64,000 nucleotides of DNA from Arthrobacter gallicola (GCF_014836775.1 NZ_JACSQD010000004.1:51006-115005), one strand, 5' to 3'; shown: positions 53,921 through 62,892, counted from the stretch's first letter. The notes: generated by a model from the letters alone, not told the origin. Program-made: numbers and translations.

Positions 53921-54478
53921 ATGGTGAACAGCGGGCAGACGGAGCGCAGCAGGCTTCGCGCGCGGATCAAGGACCGGGTCTCCCCGGCCCTGGCGGCGCA
54001 GCTGCTGGTTCCCGCGCTGCTGGGACTGCTGGGATTCTGCGCCGTCGCCGCAGCCGTCGCCTCCACGGGCGGAGTCCTGGGTATCACCGTGACCGGACTC
54101 GCCGTCGTCGTTACCCTGCTGCTGGCCGCGGGAGCTGCACCCTTTTACGTTCCCTTCCTGCTGGCCGGGACCTGGTACAAGCCACTGGGCGTGCTGGCCG
54201 CTGTGGCGGCCTTCCATCTGCTGCTTTTCGCGACGATCGGAAGATCGGTCCTGCTGACGGTGTCCGCTGTCCCAGTGGCACTGGCCGGGGGCGGGCTGCT
54301 CCTGCTCACCTCGCTGTGGTCCCAGTTCCACCACGGCCCGGCCGCCGAGCCGGTCATCGGACCCGCCATGCCGGAGGATGCCCGCCCGTTCACGCACACG
54401 CTGGTGCTGGTAACGGTCAACTGGGTGTTTTTTGCCGCCGCAGGTATGTTCAGCGCCTGGTTCCTGCTCGGCCGCTGA
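53921..54478 (+). CDS. Hypothetical membrane protein
   Basis: GGAGGAAG before the ATG at 53921 gives a start and 185 residues. A basic cytosolic N-terminus (QTERSRLRARIKDRVSPALA) is followed by about five hydrophobic segments (for example LLVPALLGLLGFCAVAAAVA and LGVLAAVAAFHLLLFATIGR), a short polar stretch (FHHGPAAEPVIGPAMPEDAR) and a last helix. I recognise no family. It is divergent from the paaA operon and lies before ptrB; there is no evidence that it belongs to phenylacetate metabolism. Confidence 0.75.
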   Translation: MVNSGQTERSRLRARIKDRVSPALAAQLLVPALLGLLGFCAVAAAVASTGGVLGITVTGLAVVVTLLLAAGAAPFYVPFLLAGTWYKPLGVLAAVAAFHLLLFATIGRSVLLTVSAVPVALAGGGLLLLTSLWSQFHHGPAAEPVIGPAMPEDARPFTHTLVLVTVNWVFFAAAGMFSAWFLLGR

Positions 54479-54563
54479 ACGTCCACACGGTGCAGCCCGT
54501 GCCGCGGCCGTCTGCTGGCGGCATAACCGCAGGCTGCCGCCTTCCGCTGCGGGCAAGGCTCGA

Positions 54564-54569
54564 TATATT
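54564..54569 (+). promoter_or_regulatory. -10 element of a leaderless ptrB mRNA
   Basis: TATATT ends six bases before the ATG at 54576 (three before the ATG at 54573), and no ribosome site is present. Transcription starting at the second ATG would be leaderless. I see no clear -35. Confidence 0.5.
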
Positions 54570-54575
54570 CGGATG

Positions 54576-56759
54576 ATGACTACTACGCAGCCTCCCGTCG
54601 CCAAGAAGGTACCCACCGAGCGCACCCACCACGGCCAGACGTTCATTGACGACTACGAATGGCTGCGCGAGAAGGAAAACCCCGAGGTGATCGCGCACCT
54701 TGAGGCCGAGAACGCCTACACCGAGGCCGTGACGGCTAACCAGGAAGAGCTGCGGCAGCGGATCTTTGAGGAGATCAAGGCGCGGACGGTGGAAACTGAC
54801 CTGTCCGTTCCTGCCCGCAAGCGCGGCTGGTGGTACTACACCCGGACCGAAGAGGGCCAGCAGTATGGGATCCACTGCCGCACCGCTGCGCAGGATACCG
54901 GGGACCTGCACGCCGATTGGACCCCGCCCGTCGTCGAACCTGGGGTTCCGGTGCCCGGGGAACAGATCCTGATCGACGGCAACGCCGAAGCCGAGGGCAA
55001 ACCCTTCTTCTCCCTCGGCGGACTCGCCGTCACCGAGGACGGCAACCTCCTCGCCTACTCCGAGGACAACGCCGGGGACGAGCGGTTCACGCTCCGCATC
55101 AAGGACCTGCGCACCGGGGAGCTACTGCCGGACGTGGTCAGCAACGTTTTCTACTCCCTGGCCTTCTCCCCCGACGGCACCCGCGTTTTCTACACGGTCG
55201 TCGATGATTCCTGGCGCCCGTACCAGATCAAGGCCCACACCCTGGGAACCCCGGTGGAGGAGGACACCGTCATCTACCAGGAAGACGACGTCGCCATGTG
55301 GACCGGCTTTGATCTCTCCGCCGACCGGACGCAGCTGCTCATCGGCATCAGCACCTCCGAGTACAGCGAGTACCGGGTGCTGGACTTCGACGATCCCACC
55401 GGCACCGTCCGCACCCTTATTCCGCGCAGCGAACGCATCCTCTACGAAGCCGAACCGTTCACCCGGGACGGAGTCCGCGAATACCTCATCACCCACAACC
55501 GGGATGCCCTGAACTCGATGGTCTCCCTGGTTGCGGAAACCGAATTCGCCAAGCCGGTCGCTGAGCAGGACTGGCGCACAGTCGTGGCGCATAACGACGC
55601 CGTCAGGGTCAACGGGGCTTCGGTCACCAGCACGCACGTCCTCGTTTCGGTCCGCAAGGAAACCACCGAGCGGGTGCAGGTCCTGCCATTGGAGGGCCTG
55701 GGCACTCCGGCCCAGGCCAGCCCCGTCGAACCCGCCTTTGACGAGGAGCTGTACACGGCGGGCCTGACCAACGCCGAGTACGATTCCCCGATCATCCGGC
55801 TGAGCTACACGTCCTACCTGACTCCGCCGCGGGTCTATGACTACGTCCTGGCCAGCGGCGAACTGGAACTTCGCAAGGAAACCCCGGTCCGCGGCGGCTA
55901 TAACCCCGCCGACTACGTTGCGGAACGGGATTGGGCGACGGCGCCGGATGGCACCCGGGTGCCGCTTTCGGTGCTGCGCCGCGCTGAAGTGACCCGGGAC
56001 GGCTCCAATCCGGCACTGGTTTACGCCTACGGCAGCTACGAAATTTCCATGGACCCGGCCTTCAACATTTCCCGGTTGTCGCTGCTGGACCGCGGCGTCA
56101 TCTTCGTCGTCGCGCATATCCGCGGCGGCGGCGAAATGGGCCGCGCCTGGTACGACCAGGGCAAGAAACTGCACAAAAAGAACAGCTTCACGGACTTCGT
56201 TGCCGCCACCGATCATGTGGCTGCCTCCGGCTGGGTGGACCCGGCAAGGATCGCTGCGATGGGCGGTTCCGCGGGCGGACTGCTGATGGGCGCCGTAGCG
56301 AACCTGGCCCCGGAGAAGTACAAGGCGGTTGTGGCGCAGGTGCCGTTCGTGGATGCCTTGACCTCGATCCTGGATCCAGATCTGCCGCTCTCGGCCCTGG
56401 AGTGGGAGGAGTGGGGCAACCCCATCACCGATCCGGAGGTGTACCGCTACATGAGCGAATACACCCCGTATGAGAACATCCGCCCGGTGGACTACCCGCG
56501 GATCGCGGCGGTCACCAGCTTCAACGACACCCGGGTGCTGTATGTGGAGCCGGCCAAGTGGGTGGCAAAACTCCGCGAGGTCACCACCGGCTCCGAGCCG
56601 ATCGTGCTGAAGATTGAGATGGAAGGCGGTCACGGAGGAGCGTCCGGCCGCTACGAGGCGTGGAAGGACCGGGCCTGGGACTACGCCTTCGTCCTGGATG
56701 CGCTCGACGCGCAGGACCTGTTGCCGAGCGCCGGTTCACCGGTGCAAACGAGCAGGTAA
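54576..56759 (+). CDS. ptrB: Oligopeptidase B (prolyl oligopeptidase family)
   Basis: The 727-residue serine peptidase has an N-terminal beta-propeller (HHGQTFIDDYEWLREKENPE, TWTGFDLSADRTQLL-type blades) and a C-terminal alpha/beta-hydrolase domain. The nucleophile is in AAMGGSAGGLLMGAV (about 568), the acid in VTSFNDTRVLYVEPAKW, and the catalytic His in MEGGHGGASGR. IRGGGEMGRAWYDQGKKLHK is typical of oligopeptidase B, which cleaves after basic residues in short peptides in the cytosol. An ATG three bases earlier (54573) is also possible. It closes with a perfect 17-bp hairpin. Confidence 0.93.
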   Translation: MTTTQPPVAKKVPTERTHHGQTFIDDYEWLREKENPEVIAHLEAENAYTEAVTANQEELRQRIFEEIKARTVETDLSVPARKRGWWYYTRTEEGQQYGIHCRTAAQDTGDLHADWTPPVVEPGVPVPGEQILIDGNAEAEGKPFFSLGGLAVTEDGNLLAYSEDNAGDERFTLRIKDLRTGELLPDVVSNVFYSLAFSPDGTRVFYTVVDDSWRPYQIKAHTLGTPVEEDTVIYQEDDVAMWTGFDLSADRTQLLIGISTSEYSEYRVLDFDDPTGTVRTLIPRSERILYEAEPFTRDGVREYLITHNRDALNSMVSLVAETEFAKPVAEQDWRTVVAHNDAVRVNGASVTSTHVLVSVRKETTERVQVLPLEGLGTPAQASPVEPAFDEELYTAGLTNAEYDSPIIRLSYTSYLTPPRVYDYVLASGELELRKETPVRGGYNPADYVAERDWATAPDGTRVPLSVLRRAEVTRDGSNPALVYAYGSYEISMDPAFNISRLSLLDRGVIFVVAHIRGGGEMGRAWYDQGKKLHKKNSFTDFVAATDHVAASGWVDPARIAAMGGSAGGLLMGAVANLAPEKYKAVVAQVPFVDALTSILDPDLPLSALEWEEWGNPITDPEVYRYMSEYTPYENIRPVDYPRIAAVTSFNDTRVLYVEPAKWVAKLREVTTGSEPIVLKIEMEGGHGGASGRYEAWKDRAWDYAFVLDALDAQDLLPSAGSPVQTSR

Positions 56760-56764
56760 TACAG

Positions 56765-56809
56765 ACAGCGGCGGGAGCCGGGTGCATTGCATCCGGCTCC
56801 CGCCGCTGT
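56765..56809. terminator. Strong bidirectional terminator after ptrB
   Basis: ACAGCGGCGGGAGCCGG (56765-56781) pairs exactly with CCGGCTCCCGCCGCTGT (56793-56809), and the inner bases extend the stem. It lies between ptrB and the convergent DedA gene. Confidence 0.93.
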
Positions 56810-56873
56810 GTTTATGCTGTGTTCAAGGCAGTGGAAAAGCGGGCCATGCCCCCGGCCGTCCGCGCGGACCGCT

Positions 56874-57614
56874 TCAGTCAGCGTTGCCGGCCTCCGGAGC
56901 CTGCGGGCCGGGGCGGGGATCCGGGGCCGGCTGGTCTGCGGACGGCGAAGGGCGGCCTGACCGGCGGCCCGAACGGTTGTTGCCTGAACGGCGGCCCGGC
57001 CGGATCAGCCCAACCACCACAAAGACCAGGGTCAGGGCGATGACACCGAGGAAGATCAGGTCCAGATTGTCCCGGACAAACGGCACCCGGTCTCCCAGCA
57101 GGTAGCCGAGCAGGATCAGGCTAAGGGCCCAGAGGACCCCGCCGATGGCGTTGAACGCGATGAAGGTGGCGTAGTGCATCCGGCCCACTCCGGCGACCAC
57201 GGGCGTGAAGGTGCGGACCACCGGAACAAACCGGGCCAGGACCACCGCCTTTCCGCCGTGCCGGGCGAAGAAAACCTCCGCACGGGTCACGTTCTCCCGG
57301 CGGAAGAGCCTGGATTCAGGCCGGTTGAAGACCACAGGTCCAGCCTTCCGCCCAATGTAATAGCCAAGCTGGTCTCCCGCGAACGCACACAGGGCGACCA
57401 GCAGGATCAGCAGCCAGACGTTGATGGAAATGGCCCCCGTGGCCACCAGCAGGCCCGCGGTGAAGAGCAGCGAATCCCCCGGCAGGAAAAAGCCGACCAG
57501 CAGGCCGGTTTCCACAAACACGATTCCGCACACCAGCAGGACTACCCAGGGTCCGATGGCGGGGTCGGCGAGAAACACCTGCGGATCCAGCCATTCCGGC
57601 AGCAGGGAGGACAT
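56874..57614 (-). CDS. DedA-family membrane protein
   Basis: The 246-residue protein starts MSSLLPEWLDPQVFLADPA and has the DedA (SNARE-associated) motifs ETGLLVGFFLPGDSLLFTAG (about 40), GDQLGYYIGRKAG (about 86), and FFARHGGKAVVLARFVPVVR (about 120), with the acidic and Arg residues set in the membrane. DedA proteins are proposed proton-coupled lipid carriers needed for envelope integrity. The tail (RPGRRSGNNRSGRRSGRPSP) is basic and Pro/Gly rich. The start at 57614 follows homologue length; an ATG at 57674 is an alternative. Neither has a clear ribosome site. Confidence 0.88.
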   Translation of the reverse strand: MSSLLPEWLDPQVFLADPAIGPWVVLLVCGIVFVETGLLVGFFLPGDSLLFTAGLLVATGAISINVWLLILLVALCAFAGDQLGYYIGRKAGPVVFNRPESRLFRRENVTRAEVFFARHGGKAVVLARFVPVVRTFTPVVAGVGRMHYATFIAFNAIGGVLWALSLILLGYLLGDRVPFVRDNLDLIFLGVIALTLVFVVVGLIRPGRRSGNNRSGRRSGRPSPSADQPAPDPRPGPQAPEAGNAD

Positions 57615-57774
57615 AACAGGCTGCAGCGCTCCCGGCACTGCCAAAGCAAAGGTCACTTTCTCAGGGTATGCCATGCCCCGGAGTTCAGCCCGGGAGCCCC
57701 CGGATGCCTGCCGGGCCGTGGGTGGCCCTGCCCCTCCTGCCCGGCCGAACTTGACAGTGACAGCGCTCACAGGA

Positions 57775-57796
57775 TTACCTAATGAACATTCGGTAA
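57775..57796. promoter_or_regulatory. Near-palindromic PaaR-type operator before paaI
   Basis: TTACCTAATGAACATTCGGTAA is almost a perfect 22-base palindrome, with mismatches only at the centre and one pair. Its reverse strand reads ACCGAATGTTCATT, matching the paaR and paaA sites. It lies 18 bases before the paaI start, so it would cover the promoter. Confidence 0.78.
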
Positions 57797-57814
57797 AGAA
57801 AAGTGAGGGATCCC

Positions 57815-58291
57815 ATGGCTGACTGCGTCGTCACCACTCCGGCCCGCGAAACGCGTCCGGCCCACCCCATCCTCGAGCAGGACGCCACGTCCGAATGGCT
57901 GGGGATCCAGGTGGCCCATCTGGGCGATGGGGAGGCCACCATCACCATGGACCTCCGGCCGGAAATGCTCAACGGGTTTGCCATCGCCCACGGCGGCATG
58001 GTCTTCGCCTTCGCCGATACCGCGTTCGCCCTTGCCTGCAATCCGTCCAGCCCCGCGTCGCTCGCCGAGATGGAGACCATCACCGTGGCCTCGGGAGCGG
58101 ACATCAACTTCATTTCCTCGGCCAGTGCCGGGGAAAAGCTCCGGGCAGAAGCCGTCCGGCGTGCAGGCGCGGGCCGCAGCGGCATTTACGACATTGAGGT
58201 TAGTGCCGAAGCACCGGACGGGAGCAGCCGCGTCATCGCGGAATTCCGCGGCCGATCCCGCACCATCCCGAATCCCGCCCGGCGGGCCTAA
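57815..58291 (+). CDS. paaI: Hydroxyphenylacetyl-CoA thioesterase PaaI
   Basis: GAGGGA before the ATG at 57815 gives the start and 158 residues. The hotdog-fold core GFAIAHGGMVFAFADTAFAL (about 53), followed by ASGADINFIS and SGIYDIEV, matches PaaI. The enzyme removes CoA from dead-end ring-hydroxylated phenylacetyl-CoA to free the CoA pool. A PaaR-type palindrome lies immediately upstream and paaK follows after 117 bases. The GTG at 57803 is less probable because of its position relative to the ribosome site. Confidence 0.92.
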   Translation: MADCVVTTPARETRPAHPILEQDATSEWLGIQVAHLGDGEATITMDLRPEMLNGFAIAHGGMVFAFADTAFALACNPSSPASLAEMETITVASGADINFISSASAGEKLRAEAVRRAGAGRSGIYDIEVSAEAPDGSSRVIAEFRGRSRTIPNPARRA

Positions 58292-58408
58292 CCCGCTCCC
58301 CGCCGTCCGCCGCGCATTTCCCGGAAGCATCGCCCGGCAGCGGCCCCAACCAGTTCCGCTTCCGCCGTAACCCTGCCCCACCATTCCCCTCCACGAAGGT
58401 TCCCGCGC

Positions 58409-59752
58409 ATGAATACCGCTTCCCCCCTCAAGGCCACCGCAGCCGACCCCGCAACGCTCGATCCCGAGGAGCTGATGAGCCGGGAGGAAATCGAAACCCT
58501 CCAGCTGGTCCGCCTGCAGGAAACGGTGCGCTACGCGTATGAGCGGGTGCCGCTGTACACGAAGAAATTCGACGACGCCGGTGTCCACCCGGACGATCTC
58601 AAGGAGCTCGCAGATCTGGCGAAGTTCCCATACACCACCAAGGAAGACCTGCGGCAGAGCTATCCGTTCGGCATGTTCGCCGTCCCCATGGAGCAGGTGG
58701 CCCGGATCCATGCGTCCTCCGGAACGACCGGCCGGCCGACAGTTGTTGGTTACACCAAGGGTGACCTTGACCGCTGGGGCACCCTGGTGGCCCGTTCCCT
58801 GCGTGCCTCCGGCGTGAAGTCCAGCTACAAAGTGCATAACGCCTACGGATACGGGCTGTTCACCGGCGGCCTGGGCGCGCATTTCGGGGCCGAGAAGCTG
58901 GGGTGCACAGTGATTCCCATGTCCGGCGGCCAGACCGAGCGGCAGATCCAGATGATCCAGGACTTCGAGCCGGACACGATCCTCTGCACGCCGACCTACC
59001 TGTTGACCATTGCTGATGCCATGGCCAAGGCCGGCATCGATCCCCGTTCCACGTCGCTGAAGAACGCCGTCCTGGGTGCCGAGCCCTGGACCGAGGAGAT
59101 GCGCCATGAACTCGAAGTCCTGCTGGACCTCGATGCGTGCGATATTTACGGCCTGTCCGAGGTCATGGGGCCGGGCGTGGCCGGGGAATGCGTCGAGACC
59201 AAGGACGGGGCACACATCTGGGAGGATCATTTCCGTCCGGAGATCATCGACCCGTTCGATGACACCAGGGTTCTGCAGGACGGTGAACACGGTGAACTCG
59301 TCTTCACCTCGCTCACCAAGGAAGCCCTGCCGATCATCCGCTACCGCACCCACGATCTCACCCGCCTGCTGCCGGGCACTGCCCGTCCTGGCATGCGGCG
59401 GATGGGCCGGATCACCGGGCGGAACGATGACATGATTATCCTGCGCGGCGTGAACCTGTTCCCCAGCCAGATTGAGGAAATTGCCCTGCGCATTCCCGCC
59501 CTGAGCCCGCATTTCCAGCTGGAAATCACCCGCCCGGACCGCATGGATGAGCTGACCGTCAAGATCGAGCGCCGCACGGAAGCCAGCTCCGAGGAGTGCA
59601 TCGGGGCTGCTGCTGAGCTGAGGTCCCAGATCAAGATTCACATCGGCTCTTCCTGCACCGTCAACGTGGTGGAGCCTGGCTCCCTGGCCCGTTCCAGCGG
59701 CAAGCTGCGCCGGATCTACGACCTCCGCAAGAAGGCCGAGGCCCAGGCCTAA
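58409..59752 (+). CDS. paaK: Phenylacetate-CoA ligase
   Basis: The 447-residue adenylate-forming enzyme makes phenylacetyl-CoA from phenylacetate, ATP and CoA, the entry step of the pathway. It has ARIHASSGTTGRPTVVGYTK (P-loop-like, about 98), YGLSEVMGPGVAGECVETKD (about 247), YRTHDLTRLLPG and GRNDDMIILRGVNLFPSQIE (about 340). Length fits PaaK. It follows paaI on the same strand and ends just before a hairpin and the paaR start. The 117-base gap from paaI leaves separate promoters possible; no PaaR-like word is seen there. Confidence 0.95.
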   Translation: MNTASPLKATAADPATLDPEELMSREEIETLQLVRLQETVRYAYERVPLYTKKFDDAGVHPDDLKELADLAKFPYTTKEDLRQSYPFGMFAVPMEQVARIHASSGTTGRPTVVGYTKGDLDRWGTLVARSLRASGVKSSYKVHNAYGYGLFTGGLGAHFGAEKLGCTVIPMSGGQTERQIQMIQDFEPDTILCTPTYLLTIADAMAKAGIDPRSTSLKNAVLGAEPWTEEMRHELEVLLDLDACDIYGLSEVMGPGVAGECVETKDGAHIWEDHFRPEIIDPFDDTRVLQDGEHGELVFTSLTKEALPIIRYRTHDLTRLLPGTARPGMRRMGRITGRNDDMIILRGVNLFPSQIEEIALRIPALSPHFQLEITRPDRMDELTVKIERRTEASSEECIGAAAELRSQIKIHIGSSCTVNVVEPGSLARSSGKLRRIYDLRKKAEAQA

Positions 59753-59775
59753 CACCTGCCCCGAACGATCCATCC

Positions 59776-59807
59776 TTCGGTTGGCCGGCCTGGTCCGGCC
59801 AACCGAA
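59776..59807 (+). terminator. 13-bp perfect hairpin after paaK, overlapping a PaaR-like site
   Basis: TTCGGTTGGCCGG pairs perfectly with CCGGCCAACCGAA around a 6-base loop. The right arm contains the first bases of the ACCGAACGTTC word before paaR, so termination and operator share sequence. There is no U tract. Confidence 0.75.
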
Positions 59808-59817
59808 CGTTCATGGG
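59802..59817. promoter_or_regulatory. PaaR-type operator before paaR
   Basis: ACCGAACGTTCATGGG lies 11 bases before the paaR ATG, matching the ACCGA-N-CGTTC core of the site before paaA. A regulator bound here would control its own gene. Confidence 0.68.
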
Positions 59818-59828
59818 AAAATAGATAG

Positions 59829-60464
59829 ATGCCTAAGACTCCGACCTCCTCTGCTTCGCCGCCCGCTGCCGCAAACGGCACCCGCCGGGGCAGGCCGGGC
59901 TATGACCAGCAGACCGTGCTGAACATCGCCGTCGACGTCTTCAACCGGCACGGCTACGAGGCGACCTCCATGGGGATCCTCGCGGAGAACCTGGGCATCA
60001 CGAAGTCCGCCATCTACCACCATGTGCCGTCCAAGGGGGATCTGCTCCGCCTAGCACTGGACAATGCGCTGGGCGGCCTGGAGGGGGTCCTGGACGATCC
60101 GCGGGCATCCACCGGTCCCGCCGATGCCCGGTTGGAGTTCGTCCTGCGCGGAACCATCCGGGTTCTGACGGACCGCCTGCCGTTCGTGACCCTGCTGCTG
60201 CGTCTGCGCGGCAACACGGAGATCGAGCGGGATGCCCTGGCCCGGCGCCGCGAGTTCGACCACCGGGTGGCCCAGCTGGTCGACGCCGCCCGGACCGAAG
60301 GCTCTCTGCGCAGCGACATCGATCCGCGCACCACTACCCGGCTGCTCTTCGGCACCATCAACTCGATTGTTGAGTGGTACAAGCCCGGCGGGCCGATCGG
60401 CGCGGACAAGCTCGCCGACGACGTTATTTCCATGGTGTTCGACGGCCTCCATAAAAAGGCCTGA
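59829..60464 (+). CDS. paaR: TetR-family regulator of phenylacetate catabolism (PaaR)
   Basis: The 211-residue regulator has a basic N-terminal arm (TRRGRPGYDQQTVLNIAVDV), a helix-turn-helix (MGILAENLGITKSAIYHHVP, about 48) and a TetR ligand domain (LPFVTLLLRLRGNTEIERDA, and WYKPGGPIGADKLADDVISM). Actinobacterial PaaR proteins repress paa genes until phenylacetyl-CoA binds. Its position after paaK and the four related sites near paa promoters fit this. The leader is short, with only a weak GGGA for the ribosome. It ends at a hairpin shared with paaZ. Confidence 0.88.
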   Translation: MPKTPTSSASPPAAANGTRRGRPGYDQQTVLNIAVDVFNRHGYEATSMGILAENLGITKSAIYHHVPSKGDLLRLALDNALGGLEGVLDDPRASTGPADARLEFVLRGTIRVLTDRLPFVTLLLRLRGNTEIERDALARRREFDHRVAQLVDAARTEGSLRSDIDPRTTTRLLFGTINSIVEWYKPGGPIGADKLADDVISMVFDGLHKKA

Positions 60465-60489
60465 CCGAACCCTCCCCCTTCAAACACAT

Positions 60490-60519
60490 GAAGCCCGCCT
60501 GGATTTCCAGGCGGGCTTC
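60490..60519. terminator. Bidirectional hairpin between paaR and paaZ
   Basis: GAAGCCCGCCTGG and CCAGGCGGGCTTC pair perfectly around a 4-base loop. The convergent paaR and paaZ both end within 30 bases. Confidence 0.88.
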
Positions 60520-60535
60520 GCTGTATCGCCGAAAG

Positions 60536-62629
60536 TTAAGCGCGTTCCTTCTCCACCAGGGTCAGGACGTCGTAGGTCGCCACGATCTCGTCGTTCTGGT
60601 TGTGCAGGACGGCGTCCCACGCCACCTCGCCGTACTCGTCCGTCTCCCGCGGGGTGATGCGCTTGGCGGTGAGGGTGACCCGGATGGAGTCCCCTGCGGC
60701 CACCGGAGTGATGAAACGCAGGTTCTCCAGGCCGTAGTTGGCCAGCACCGGTCCCGGTGCGGGCTCAACGAACAGCCCGGCCCCCCAGGACAGCAGCAGG
60801 TAACCGTGCGCCACGATGCCCGGGAAGAACGGGTTCGCCTCGGCAGCTTCCTGGTTGGTGTGCGCGTAGAAGGTGTCCCCCGTGCTGTTCGCGAAGGCCG
60901 TGATGTCCTCAAGCGTGACCTCCCGCAGCTCCGAGGCCATCGCGTCGCCGATCTTCAGCGTGGCCAGGTCCTTGCGGAACGGGTGCGTCTCATCGAAGTT
61001 CCGGTCCGCGCCGGTGTGCCAGACGCCGGTGATGGCCGTGAGCATGTTGGGCGAGCCCTGGATTGCGGTGCGCTGCATGTGGTGCTTGACGGCGCGGATG
61101 CCGCCGAGTTCCTCGCCGCCGCCGGCACGTCCGGGGCCGCCGTGGACCAGGTGCGGCACGGGCGAACCGTGGCCGGTCGATGACCTGGCGTCTTCGCGGT
61201 TCAGCACGTGCACGCGGCCGTGGTGGCCGGCGATGCCGGTGACAACTTCGCGGACAGTCTCCGGGTCGTTGCTGCACACGGTGGCAACCAGGGAGCCGCC
61301 GCCGAGTGCTGCCAGCCGGACGGCGTCGGCCGTGTCTTCGTAGCCGACCACGGAGGCGACCGGGCCGAAGGCCTCCACGGAGTGCAGGGCCGGTGCCTCG
61401 GGGTTCTCCCACGTCAGCAGGACGGGAGCCATAAACGCACCGTTTTCGGCGACGCCGCGGCTGCCGTCAGCCTGCACGGTTTCCGGGGCGTCCAGGCTGC
61501 CAAAGGCGATCTCGGCGCCGGCGTCGAGCAGTGCCTGCACCGACTCCCGGACGCCGTCGCGCTGCTCCGTGGAGGCCAGGGCGCCCATGGTGACGCCTTC
61601 GGCGCGCGGGTCGCCGAGGACCACGCGCTCTTCGATGCGCTTGGCAGCGGCAGCAACGACGTCGTTCACCAGTGCCTTGGGGACAATGGCACGGCGGATA
61701 CTGGTGCACTTCTGGCCGGCCTTGACGGTCATCTCGGTGACCAGCGATTTCACGTACGCGTCGAACTCCGGAGTGCCGGGCACAGCGTCAGGTCCCAGGA
61801 TGGAGGCGTTCAGCGAGTCGGTTTCGCTGGTGAAGCGCACGCCGCCTTCGATGACGTTGGGATGGTTCTTCAGCTTGTTGGCGGTCGACGCCGAACCCGT
61901 GAAGGAGACCATGTCCCGGTAGTCCAGGTGGTCCAGCAGGTCCCGGGCGGAGCCGGAGATCAGCTGCAGCGAGCCGGCGGGCAGGATGCCGGATTCGATC
62001 ATCATCCGCACGGTGGCTTCGGTGAGGTAGCCGGTGGGAGTTGCGGGCTTCACGATGGTGGGAACGCCGGCGAGGAAGGCCGGAGCGAACTTCTCCAGCA
62101 TGCCCCAGACCGGGAAGTTAAAGGCGTTGATCTGCACGGCGACTCCGGGGATGGACGTGTAGATGTGTTCGCCAATGAAGGAGCCGTCCTTGGACAGGAC
62201 CTCGGGGGTGCCGTCGATCACCACGGTGGCGTTGGGCAGTTCGCGGCGGCCCTTGGAGCCGAAAGTGAAGAGCACGCCGATGCCGCCGTCGATGTCCACG
62301 AGGGAATCAATTTTGGTGGCGCCGGTGCGGGCGGAGACTTCGTAGAGTTCCGGGCGGCGGCCGTTCAGGTACTGCGCCAGTTCCTTCAGCTTCAGCGCCC
62401 GCTGGTGGAAGGTGAGTCCGGCCAGCCCGCGGTGCCCTACCGTGCGTCCGTGGGCAACTGCGGCGGAGAGGTCCAGTCCGTCGGTGCTGACCAGCGCCAG
62501 GAGTTCGCCAGTGCTGGCATCACGGACTTCGGCCGGGTTGGCCGCGGCGAGGCTGCCGCGCTCCGGGGTCCACCATTCGTCCTGGACGAAGCTGGGGACG
62601 ACTTGCACGTCTATGGCGGTTGAGGTCAT
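60536..62629 (-). CDS. paaZ: Bifunctional oxepin-CoA hydrolase / semialdehyde dehydrogenase PaaZ
   Basis: The ATG at 62629 gives 697 residues, the family length. The N-terminal aldehyde dehydrogenase domain has VQINAFNFPVWGMLEKFAP (about 160), VSFTGSAS (about 235) and the nucleophile in VKAGQKCTSIRR (about 295). The C-terminal MaoC-like hydratase domain (ITAFANSTGDTFYAHTN and NPFFPGIVAHGYLLLSWGAG, about 565-600) opens the oxepin ring. The two activities convert oxepin-CoA to 3-oxo-5,6-dehydrosuberyl-CoA. A PaaR-type site lies 92 bases upstream. Thiolase PaaJ and dehydrogenase PaaH genes are not in the window. Confidence 0.95.
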   Translation of the reverse strand: MTSTAIDVQVVPSFVQDEWWTPERGSLAAANPAEVRDASTGELLALVSTDGLDLSAAVAHGRTVGHRGLAGLTFHQRALKLKELAQYLNGRRPELYEVSARTGATKIDSLVDIDGGIGVLFTFGSKGRRELPNATVVIDGTPEVLSKDGSFIGEHIYTSIPGVAVQINAFNFPVWGMLEKFAPAFLAGVPTIVKPATPTGYLTEATVRMMIESGILPAGSLQLISGSARDLLDHLDYRDMVSFTGSASTANKLKNHPNVIEGGVRFTSETDSLNASILGPDAVPGTPEFDAYVKSLVTEMTVKAGQKCTSIRRAIVPKALVNDVVAAAAKRIEERVVLGDPRAEGVTMGALASTEQRDGVRESVQALLDAGAEIAFGSLDAPETVQADGSRGVAENGAFMAPVLLTWENPEAPALHSVEAFGPVASVVGYEDTADAVRLAALGGGSLVATVCSNDPETVREVVTGIAGHHGRVHVLNREDARSSTGHGSPVPHLVHGGPGRAGGGEELGGIRAVKHHMQRTAIQGSPNMLTAITGVWHTGADRNFDETHPFRKDLATLKIGDAMASELREVTLEDITAFANSTGDTFYAHTNQEAAEANPFFPGIVAHGYLLLSWGAGLFVEPAPGPVLANYGLENLRFITPVAAGDSIRVTLTAKRITPRETDEYGEVAWDAVLHNQNDEIVATYDVLTLVEKERA

Positions 62630-62720
62630 CTTTGACGGACCCTTTCGGTACTGGACGTTCGTTTTCCGGTCCGGGCATCTGTGCGCGGGCATCCACACGG
62701 GACGTACGCGCACATAACTG

Positions 62721-62734
62721 ACCGGACGGTCGGT
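62721..62734. promoter_or_regulatory. PaaR-type operator before paaZ
   Basis: ACCGGACGGTCGGT is a symmetric 14-base copy of ACCG-N6-CGGT, 92 bases before the paaZ ATG, in the region divergent from the SGNH hydrolase. It is the most regular of the four sites. Confidence 0.75.
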
Positions 62735-62892
62735 AATGAATCCAGCCTACATGAGAGTGGGCTGGAGCACACCACCGCAGCCGGCGTTGAATCTGATCCC
62801 CGGCCGGTGCCGTTTTGGCCGTTGCGCGTTCCGCATCGGGAGCCCGGGCGTTAGCTTGGGTGCGTCCCGTCCCCTGATGAAGGAGTCCCGTG

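Noticed and set aside
57779..59881. Long minus-strand open frame over paaI and paaK
   Set aside because: It is the complement of two confidently assigned paa genes and has no ribosome site or family motif.
48922..62734. Phenylacetate block as a recently acquired island
   Set aside because: There is no integrase, tRNA, flanking repeat or visible composition shift, and the operon fits the surrounding codon use.
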